Positions 34,046-40,314 of a stretch of 40,314 bases of DNA are shown here, one piece after another. The stretch covers positions 1 to 40,314 of the forward strand of contig CALUNG010000017.1 of NCBI GenBank assembly GCA_944321955.1. The letters run 5' to 3'. The notes under the pieces were generated by a model. It was not told the origin of the DNA. It saw only the letters and a program-made list of their open reading frames with translations, and ran no database searches. Made by a program: the position numbers and the translations under genes. Each line of letters begins with the position of its first letter. The first letter of the stretch is position 1. This DNA is from an uncultured Alistipes sp. (GTDB lineage: Bacteria; Bacteroidota; Bacteroidia; Bacteroidales; Rikenellaceae).

Positions 34046-34435
34046 ATGAATTTCATATCGGCATTCATCGACGGCATCGTAGCCTTCGTAAGGCGCAACC
34101 CGCTGACGTGCGTGACACTGCTGCTGATAGCGGTTGTGGCACCCTCGCTCTTCGGGTTCATGCTCTACGTAATCCTGGGTCTGGTGCTGGTCTCGATCAT
34201 ATCGGCTCTGATCTTCGCATGGCGCCTGCGCCGGATACAGCGACAGATGGAGGAGCAGTTCCGCGGACAGGCGGGACAATATACGCAATACGACAGCCGC
34301 TCCGACAGCGGCAGGGAGGGCGAGGTGAGAGTGCACGCCACAACGGCCATGCCCGAGAAGCGCGTGAGCGACGACGTGGGCGAATACGTCGACTTCAAGG
34401 AGGAGAAGGCCCCCGCTCCCGAACCCGAACAATAA
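34046..34435 (+). CDS. DUF4834 family membrane protein
   Basis: The product is 129 aa. An amphipathic start (MNFISAFIDGIVAFVRRNPL) is followed by one long or two short membrane segments (CVTLLLIAVVAPSLFGFMLY and VILGLVLVSIISALIFAW). A charged cytoplasmic tail follows, with a conserved-looking RRIQRQMEEQFRG and an end DDVGEYVDFKEEK. This matches DUF4834, a Bacteroidetes family of unknown function that often lies before the MlaE-type permease gene. The mlaE start is 13 bases downstream, so the two are co-transcribed. A role in envelope lipid transport is a guess from position. Confidence 0.8.
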   Translation: MNFISAFIDGIVAFVRRNPLTCVTLLLIAVVAPSLFGFMLYVILGLVLVSIISALIFAWRLRRIQRQMEEQFRGQAGQYTQYDSRSDSGREGEVRVHATTAMPEKRVSDDVGEYVDFKEEKAPAPEPEQ

Positions 34436-34448
34436 CACACAGGCAACC

Positions 34449-35192
34449 GTGCTGAAGATATTCGAACAGATAGGCCGCTATTTCATGCTGATGGGCAAGG
34501 TCTTTTCGCGTCCCGAAAAGATCTCGATCTACCGCAGCCGCGTAATCTACGAGATGGAGGCTCTGGGCATGAACTCGATAGGCCTCACGGCCATAATATC
34601 GGTCTTCATCGGAGCAGCCATCACGCTGCAGATGTCCATAAGCCTCGAGTCGCCGTTCATTCCCAAGTACCTGATCGGCTACGCCACGCGCGAGACGATG
34701 ACCCTCGAGTTCTCGTCGACGGTCGTGGCGCTGATCCTCGCCGGAAAGGTCGGCTCGAGCATCGCCTCCGAAATCGGCACCATGCGCATCACCGAACAGA
34801 TCGACGCCCTCGAGATCATGGGCGTCAACTCGGCGTCGTACCTCATACTGCCCAAGATCGTGGCTACGGTAATCTTCTTCCCGTTCCTGACGCTGCTGAG
34901 CATCATGATCGGTTCGATCGGCGGCTACGCCATTGCCTTCCTCACGGGGATAATGATCCCGGACGACTACGTCGAGGGTCTGCTCTACGACTTCAAGGTC
35001 TATTCGGTGGTATATTCGCTCATCAAGATCGCCGTGTTCGCCTACATCATCACCTCGATCTCGGCATTCTACGGCTACTACGCCAAGGGCAATTCGCTCG
35101 AAGTGGGACGCGCCTCGACGCGCGCCGTGGTCGTAAGCTCGATCGTGATCATGATATTCAACCTCATACTGACGCAACTGCTGCTGACATGA
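34449..35192 (+). CDS. mlaE: MlaE-family ABC transporter permease
   Basis: The product is 247 aa with about five membrane helices. It belongs to the MlaE/YrbE permease family that moves phospholipids between inner and outer membrane. Landmarks are EMEALGMNSIGLTAIISVFIGAAITLQ in parts, GRATRETMT-like YATRETMTLEFSSTVVALILAGKVGSSIASEIGTMR in parts, and EQIDALEIMGVN. The start is a GTG at 34449; the first ATG would cut conserved N-terminal residues (LKIFEQIGRYF). Its stop overlaps the mlaF start (ATGA), the standard pairing. Confidence 0.94.
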   Translation: MLKIFEQIGRYFMLMGKVFSRPEKISIYRSRVIYEMEALGMNSIGLTAIISVFIGAAITLQMSISLESPFIPKYLIGYATRETMTLEFSSTVVALILAGKVGSSIASEIGTMRITEQIDALEIMGVNSASYLILPKIVATVIFFPFLTLLSIMIGSIGGYAIAFLTGIMIPDDYVEGLLYDFKVYSVVYSLIKIAVFAYIITSISAFYGYYAKGNSLEVGRASTRAVVVSSIVIMIFNLILTQLLLT

Positions 35193-35974
35193 TACGCTGC
35201 GAACACATATTCAAGTCGTTCGACGGCCGCACGGTCCTCGACGACATCTCGGTGGAGTTCGAGACCGGCAAGACCAACCTGATCATCGGCCGCAGCGGCT
35301 CGGGCAAGACCGTCCTGCTCAAGACGATGGTGGGGCTGCATACGCCCGACTCCGGCGAGATATACTACGACGACATCTGCTACACGTCGCTGGGCTTCAC
35401 CCAGCGCAAGGAGATACGCAAGGAGATAGGCATGATCTTCCAGGGCGGGGCGCTGCTCGATTCGTCGACCGTGGTCGAGAACGTCAAGCTGCCGCTCGAC
35501 CTCTTCACCGAAAAGAGCGAGGCCGAGAAGCGCGAACGCGTGGACTTCTGCCTGCGGCGCGTACGCCTCGAGGGTGCCGACGACCTCTACCCTTCGGAGC
35601 TCAGCGGCGGCATGATCAAGCGCGTGGCCATAGCCCGCGCCATCGTGATGAATCCCAAGTACCTCTTCTGCGACGAGCCGAACTCGGGTCTCGACCCGCA
35701 GACGTCGGTGGTCATCGACAACCTCATACACGACATCACCCGCGAGTACAACATGACCACCATCATCAATACCCACGACATGAACTCCGTGATGGAGATC
35801 GGCGAAAAGATCGTCTACATCCACGAGGGCCGCAAGTGGTGGGAAGGTACCAAAGAAGAGATACTGCAGGCCGACAACCGCGAACTCAACGATTTCGTCT
35901 TCGCCTCGGCCATGGCCAAGCGCGCCAAACGCCAAAGCGACACCGATGCGGCGTCTCACGATTACAATCCGTAA
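35189..35974 (+). CDS. mlaF: MlaF-family ABC transporter ATPase
   Basis: The product is a 261-aa ATPase partner of MlaE. Walker A is GRSGSGKT (residues 34-41), the Q-loop segment IGMIFQGGALLDS follows, then the ABC signature LSGGMIKRVAIARAI and Walker B YLFCDEPNSGLDP. The H-loop is NTHDMNSV. The FQGGALLDS motif is characteristic of the Mla/Ttg2 group. No mlaD (MCE substrate-binding) gene follows, so that subunit must be encoded elsewhere. A 9-bp inverted repeat spans the stop codon (35962-35985). Confidence 0.95.
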   Translation: MIRCEHIFKSFDGRTVLDDISVEFETGKTNLIIGRSGSGKTVLLKTMVGLHTPDSGEIYYDDICYTSLGFTQRKEIRKEIGMIFQGGALLDSSTVVENVKLPLDLFTEKSEAEKRERVDFCLRRVRLEGADDLYPSELSGGMIKRVAIARAIVMNPKYLFCDEPNSGLDPQTSVVIDNLIHDITREYNMTTIINTHDMNSVMEIGEKIVYIHEGRKWWEGTKEEILQADNRELNDFVFASAMAKRAKRQSDTDAASHDYNP

Positions 35975-36013
35975 CGGGATTGTAACGGCATATTAAGAAA
36001 TTTAAATTTTTAC

Positions 36014-36044
36014 TTGCGTAAATTATATAAAGTATGTACTTTTG
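36014..36044 (+). promoter_or_regulatory. Promoter of gapA
   Basis: TTG at 36014-36016 and TACTTTTG at 36037-36044 are exactly 20 bp apart in an AT-rich stretch. The leader is about 45-50 nt. Confidence 0.8.
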
Positions 36045-36077
36045 CGCTGTGAAAATTATAACGGAAGTTTTTACTAA

Positions 36078-37112
<1,035 letters not shown>

Positions 37113-37132
37113 CAGTACAGGCCATTGAATCC

Positions 37133-37169
37133 AATCGGGATTTCCCTTTGAGGAAGTCCCGATTTTTTT
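37133..37169 (+). terminator. Rho-independent terminator of gapA
   Basis: AATCGGGATTTCC pairs with GGAAGTCCCGATT (one bulged base), followed by a run of seven T. Confidence 0.9.
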
Positions 37170-37203
37170 GTGCGTCCGGCAAAGAGCTCACAAAAAAGTC
37201 AGC

Positions 37204-37225
37204 CGTCGGAAAAAAGATTCCGACG
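37204..37225 (-). terminator. Possible terminator of the orphan minus-strand gene
   Basis: CGTCGGAA (37204-37211) pairs with TTCCGACG (37218-37225). On the minus strand TTTTTT follows after six bases. Confidence 0.45.
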
Positions 37226-37284
37226 ACAGGCAACACCTGTATGATAATGTTTGGAACGGGGCTGCGACGCCGTTGCGCCGTGAC

Positions 37285-37689
37285 CTACTCCCCTCCTGCG
37301 GAGAGTTCGATAGAGGCGCCCGACCAGCTGTTGACCGAATATGTTTTGGTGAGCACGTTACGTCCGTCGCGCGTCACGCGTACGGTCATGTCGAAAGGCT
37401 TGTATTCGGCCACGTCACGCCCTTCGGGCAACGTGTGCGGGATGACGTAGATGTACATGAGCAGTCGCTCGCACGGCTCGGTGGAGAAGGTGACCGTACG
37501 AGGCAGGACAAAACCTTTCGGCGCCGTCTTCATGCCGGCACCCACGTCGGCCAGGTGGTCGTCGGCCGAAGCAAAGCCCACACGATTGCCGCCGCCGTCG
37601 AAGCAGCCGCACGTAACGGCCACATTATAACGCCAGAAATATTCGTACGAACTCGAAATCTCTACCTTGAACCCTTCCACGATCTCCAT
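37285..37689 (-). CDS. Uncharacterised 134-aa beta-rich protein
   Basis: I do not recognise the family. The protein has no signal peptide or membrane segment. It reads as a likely beta-sandwich: alternating strands such as FKVEISSSYEYFWRYNVAVTC, TVTFSTEPCERLLMYIYVIP, and KPFDMTVRVTRDGRNVLTKTYSV separated by gly/asp-rich turns, ending SWSGASIELSAG. Support for it being real is a perfect TAnnTTTG element 20 bases upstream, codon use like its neighbours, and a possible terminator. It stands alone between gapA and DUF177. Confidence 0.75.
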   Translation of the reverse strand: MEIVEGFKVEISSSYEYFWRYNVAVTCGCFDGGGNRVGFASADDHLADVGAGMKTAPKGFVLPRTVTFSTEPCERLLMYIYVIPHTLPEGRDVAEYKPFDMTVRVTRDGRNVLTKTYSVNSWSGASIELSAGGE

Positions 37690-37708
37690 ACTCCGGTATT
37701 TGCAAAGA

Positions 37709-37716
37709 CAAAAATA
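37709..37716 (-). promoter_or_regulatory. Promoter -7 element of the orphan 134-aa gene
   Basis: On the minus strand this reads TATTTTTG (perfect TAnnTTTG), with a leader of about 15 nt. It lies back to back with the DUF177 promoter. Confidence 0.6.
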
Positions 37717-37757
37717 CTAAATTGGAAGAAAACTTTGCACAATTTATGAAATTATCG

Positions 37758-37765
37758 TACATTTG
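37758..37765 (+). promoter_or_regulatory. Promoter -7 element of DUF177-rpmF
   Basis: TACATTTG is a perfect TAnnTTTG, with a leader of only about 10-12 nt before the ATG at 37783. Confidence 0.6.
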
Positions 37766-37782
37766 CGGACTAATTGCGTAGA

Positions 37783-38259
37783 ATGGATATCGCAAAAAAA
37801 TACTCGATCGCCTTCAAGGGGCTAAAAAACGGCCGGCATGAATTCGATTTCAAGGTCGACGGCGAGCTCTTCGCCGCCGAGGAGAACAGCGAAATCAAGG
37901 GCGGCGACTGCGATGTGCACGTGACCCTCGACAAGTCGGAATCGATGCTCGAGATCGGTGTTGCGATAAAAGGATACGTAATTACGGAGTGCGACCGCTG
38001 CCTGGAGGACTGCAAGGTGCCCGTCGAGTATGAAGGCACGCTGCTTGTGAAGTTCTCGGACGAGATACGCGACTACGACGGCGAGGTGATGTGGATCTCC
38101 CCGGCCGACGGCGAGGTGAGCCTGGCCCAATACATATATGAAAGTATCGTGCTCGCCCTGCCATACCGCCGCGTACATCCCGACGGAGAGTGCAACCCCG
38201 ACATGCTGGCACGCTTCACGCTGGCCGACGACGCGCCGGAACAGGAAGACGAAGAATAG
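37783..38259 (+). CDS. DUF177 (YceD-like) protein
   Basis: The product is 158 aa. The DUF177/YceD family is defined by a CxxC pair, seen here as ITECDRCLEDCKVP, followed by YEGTLLVKFSDE and a region with AQYIYESIVLALPYRRVHPDGEC. Family members nearly always precede rpmF, as here (45 bp), and have been linked to ribosome/23S rRNA metabolism in plants and bacteria; the exact role is not settled. The acidic end DDAPEQEDEE is typical. ATG 37783 is preferred over a TTG nine bases upstream. Confidence 0.88.
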   Translation: MDIAKKYSIAFKGLKNGRHEFDFKVDGELFAAEENSEIKGGDCDVHVTLDKSESMLEIGVAIKGYVITECDRCLEDCKVPVEYEGTLLVKFSDEIRDYDGEVMWISPADGEVSLAQYIYESIVLALPYRRVHPDGECNPDMLARFTLADDAPEQEDEE

Positions 38260-38304
38260 AACCGGATAAGGAAACGAATATAAATTTCATAAAGTTTTTG
38301 CAAC

Positions 38305-38490
38305 ATGGCACATCCTAAACACAAGATCTCCTCTACGAGAAGGGACAAGAGAAGAACCCACTACAAGGCAGAGGTTCCGACCGTAGTAGTATGCTCGAAC
38401 TGTGGTGCATCGGTGCTCTATCACCGTGTATGCCCCGAATGCGGTTACTATCGCGGCAAGTTGGCTATCGAGAAGAAAGCTGCCGAATAG
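38305..38490 (+). CDS. rpmF: 50S ribosomal protein L32
   Basis: The product is 61 aa. [20 protein letters not shown] is the standard L32 start. Two cysteine pairs, CSNC and CPEC, form the zinc ribbon ([20 protein letters not shown] in outline), so this is the zinc-binding form of L32. It is co-transcribed with the DUF177 gene and is followed by a strong terminator. Confidence 0.97.
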   Translation: MAHPKHKISSTRRDKRRTHYKAEVPTVVVCSNCGASVLYHRVCPECGYYRGKLAIEKKAAE

Positions 38491-38866
38491 TTTTCACACG
38501 GCCCGACGCATTCGGCTGAGGACATCGGCGACGACCGTCCGAAAGCCGCTGAAAGGCTGCGACAGCCAAAAAGGCGCTGTTCCGACAAACGGAACGGCGC
38601 CTTTTTTGTGCATGGCTACCTCACGGTGAGGTGACCGGTGTGCCGGACACAACGTCGCCTATTGACAGGCTATCCTTGACGTCTTTCCTGCCGTCGGCCT
38701 GTTTTTTGCACCGGCATCCGCGTACGAAACAGTCAACGCATGGCGGCCGGTCCATTAGGGCAGGCAGGTGTTCTATTTCGCGGCTATCGTTCAATAAGTT
38801 ACCGCGGATATATGCAATTAGCGAAAAAAATCGTACATTTACGGCGTAAAACAAACGAAAGACAGA
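38491..38866. other. 376-bp gap between rpmF and plsX
   Basis: It contains the rpmF terminator (38568-38607), a small hairpin CCTCAC-G-GTGAGG (around 38620-38632) and a weak -7 element for plsX, TACATTTA (38834-38841, one base off consensus). No gene is supported. Confidence 0.45.
38568..38607 (+). terminator. Rho-independent terminator of DUF177-rpmF
   Basis: AAAAAGGCGCTGTTCCG pairs with CGGAACGGCGCCTTTTTT (one mismatch), ending in six T. Confidence 0.9.
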
Positions 38867-39823
38867 ATGTTGAAGATAGGTTTAGATGCCATGGGAGGCG
38901 ACTTCGCCCCCGAAGCAGCGGTCAAGGGCGCTGTAATGGCAGCAAATGAACTCGGCAGCGACAGCCGCATAGTGCTCTTCGGCGACGAGGGACGCATACG
39001 CGAATTGCTGGCCGCCGAAAACTGCAATACGGACAAACTCGACATAGTAGCGACAACCGAGGTCATCGAAATGGGCGACCATCCGGCCAAGGCTTTCCAG
39101 CAGAAATCCAACTCGAGTATCACCGTAGGATTCGGATATCTGGCCAAAGGAGCAATCGACGGCTTCGCCAGTGCAGGCAGCACCGGCGCCATGATGGTCG
39201 GTTCGATGTACGCCGTCAAGCCGATCGAAGGCGTAATCCGTCCGACGATATCGACCGTGGTTCCGACGGTTGTCGGCACACCCGTCGTTCTGCTGGACGT
39301 GGGTCTCAACGTGGACTGCAAGCCCGAGGTTCTGTGCCAGTACGGACTTATCGGTTCGATCTATGCCGAATCGGTTCTGGGCATCGAGCACCCGAGAGTC
39401 GCCCTTCTCAACATCGGTGAGGAGGAGACCAAGGGCAATGCCCAGGCAAAGGCAACATACGAACTGATGAAGGCCGAAGGCGAGAAGGGCAGGTTCAACT
39501 TCGTGGGCAACGTCGAAGCTTCGTACGTATTCACCGGAAAGATAGCCGACGTGGTCGTATGCGACGGTTTCGTGGGCAATACCATACTGAAGATGGTCGA
39601 GGGACTCTACCAGATCAATGTCCGTACGGGCGTCGAGAGCCGCTTCTGGTCGGCCATGAACTACGAGAATGTGGGCGGCACCCCGGTATTGGGAGTCAAC
39701 GCACCGGTGACGATCGGTCACGGCAAATCGACGCCGCTGGCCATCAAGAACATGGTGCTCTCCACCGAGCGTGCCATCAAGGCCCGGCTTACCCAAAGGC
39801 TTCAGGAGGCATTCAAGGCCTGA
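38867..39823 (+). CDS. plsX: Phosphate acyltransferase PlsX
   Basis: PlsX converts acyl-ACP to acyl-phosphate for phosphatidic acid synthesis. The 318-aa protein has the signature start LKIGLDAMGGDFAPEAAV, then FASAGSTGAMM, IEGVIRPTISTVVPT, LLDVGLNVDCKPEVL, LLNIGEEETKGN, and the C-terminal VVCDGFVGNTILK with GVNAPVTIGHGKS. DUF177-rpmF-plsX is a conserved order, but here a terminator separates rpmF from plsX, and fabH, usually next, is absent. A perfect 18-bp hairpin follows. Confidence 0.97.
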   Translation: MLKIGLDAMGGDFAPEAAVKGAVMAANELGSDSRIVLFGDEGRIRELLAAENCNTDKLDIVATTEVIEMGDHPAKAFQQKSNSSITVGFGYLAKGAIDGFASAGSTGAMMVGSMYAVKPIEGVIRPTISTVVPTVVGTPVVLLDVGLNVDCKPEVLCQYGLIGSIYAESVLGIEHPRVALLNIGEEETKGNAQAKATYELMKAEGEKGRFNFVGNVEASYVFTGKIADVVVCDGFVGNTILKMVEGLYQINVRTGVESRFWSAMNYENVGGTPVLGVNAPVTIGHGKSTPLAIKNMVLSTERAIKARLTQRLQEAFKA

Positions 39824-39841
39824 CAATCATAACGGCAAAAT

Positions 39842-39885
39842 AACAAGCGGGGCTATCCAAATGTGGATAGCCCCGCTTGTTTATC
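39842..39885 (+). terminator. Terminator of plsX
   Basis: A perfect 18-bp stem (39842-39859 with 39864-39881) closes on the four-base loop AATG, followed by TTTATC. Confidence 0.85.
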
Positions 39886-40022
39886 ATGAGATGCCGGCAT
39901 CCGCGAAAAGCCTCGGCAAAAGAGATATCCGGACCGGTCACAGAATAAGAACCATCTATCGGGCAAAACGACATCAGGCGGAAAGCCACCTCACAACCAC
40001 AAGGGAGATCGCCACCATGCAC

Positions 40023-40053
40023 AAAAAAAATCGGCTCTCCTGCGAGAACCGAT
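40023..40053 (-). terminator. Rho-independent terminator of tRNA-Glu
   Basis: On the minus strand ATCGGTTCTC pairs with GAGAGCCGAT (one G-T pair), followed by a run of T. Confidence 0.85.
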
Positions 40054-40060
40054 CTTCTTG

Positions 40061-40132
40061 TAGTGGATAGGGGATTCGAACCCCTATGTCGTGCGTGAGA
40101 GGCACGTATCCTAGCCCTTAGATGAATCCACC
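40061..40132 (-). tRNA. tRNA-Glu, anticodon CTC
   Basis: On the minus strand the acceptor arms GGTGGAT and ATCCACT pair (first pair G-T) with discriminator A. The anticodon stem CGTGC/GCACG closes loop CTCTCAC, giving anticodon CTC, which reads GAG. The T-loop GGTTCGAATCC is canonical. CCA is not encoded. Promoter and terminator flank it closely, so it is a single-gene unit. Confidence 0.95.
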
Positions 40133-40147
40133 ATCATTTCAGTGGTG

Positions 40148-40155
40148 CAAAGGTA
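40148..40155 (-). promoter_or_regulatory. Promoter of tRNA-Glu (-7 TACCTTTG)
   Basis: On the minus strand TACCTTTG is a perfect TAnnTTTG. The extended string TACCTTTGCACCAC is identical to that of tRNA-Leu at 678-691. Confidence 0.7.
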
Positions 40156-40238
40156 TATAAAAAATTCAAATTACAAAACCTTCGGCACAAAAAAACTCAT
40201 TTTTTTACCCGGACCTCCGAAAATGGGCAAAAAAAAAC

Positions 40239-40314
40239 GAGGTCTCGGCGGTATTCGACCCCAAGCGAGCACCGCTTGCGAGTCTTAGCAACCATTGCGG
40301 TTGCAACCAGCCGT
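40239..40314. repeat. Cluster of short inverted repeats at the right edge
   Basis: CAAGCG (40262-40267) pairs with CGCTTG (40273-40278), GCAACC (40288-40293) pairs with GGTTGC (40299-40304), and GGTTGCAACC (40299-40308) is a 10-base palindrome. It could be a repeat element or the 3' end of something beyond the window; it is cut by the edge and not identified. Confidence 0.4.

Noticed and set aside
38621-38854. A 77-codon minus-strand frame with four cysteines (CVDC, CRCKK) between rpmF and plsX
   Set aside because: It has no promoter, its upstream part overlaps the plsX leader, and no family pattern is recognisable. Spacing of the cysteines is suggestive but not enough.

Overview
The window looks like chromosomal core sequence from a GC-rich member of the Bacteroidales, most likely Alistipes or another Rikenellaceae. 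Three things point that way. Genes are preceded by the Bacteroidetes sigma-type promoter (TAnnTTTG, often with TTG about 20 bp upstream) and by A-rich leaders without Shine-Dalgarno sequences. Family markers such as DUF4834, DUF3575 and an MlaE/MlaF pair are present. Gene orders such as recF with a DUF721 gene beside a TPR gene and a ribH-like gene are familiar from this phylum. I see no prophage, insertion sequence, CRISPR array or secretion island. Species-level naming is inference.

Layout, left to right. The 5' part of dnaX (minus) runs off the left edge, followed by tRNA-Leu(CAG), a secreted alpha/beta-hydrolase and an orphan 119-aa gene that resembles a shrunken adenylate kinase. Then come pckA (minus), the nadB-prfC operon, the divergent recF-DUF721 (minus) and TPR / ribH-like (plus) pairs, an L-threonine dehydrogenase (minus), tRNA-Thr(GGT) and hemW.

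From 13.7 to 22.8 kb lies a glycogen/alpha-glucan block. It holds a single protein fusing glycogen synthase (GT3 type) to alpha-glucan phosphorylase, a debranching enzyme carrying a histone-H1-like Lys/Ala tail, a GT4 glycosyltransferase and a GH57 enzyme. Together these could build, trim and phosphorolyse glycogen. Next is a minus-strand operon pyrH - tlpA-like - frr - DUF3575, then dxs, a lipocalin, an exported EEP-family phosphatase/nuclease, clpB and purB (minus). The right end has DUF4834-mlaE-mlaF, gapA, an orphan beta-rich gene (minus), DUF177-rpmF, plsX and tRNA-Glu(CTC) (minus).

The most interesting signals are two apparent pseudoenzymes (adenylate-kinase-like at 2203-2562 and lumazine-synthase-like at 10311-10769, each lacking its signature active-site residues), the synthase-phosphorylase fusion, the H1-like tail on the debranching enzyme, and several promoters so close to their start codons that the mRNAs should be leaderless or nearly so. 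All family assignments come from reading the translated sequence by eye and from memory of family motifs; no database search was run.
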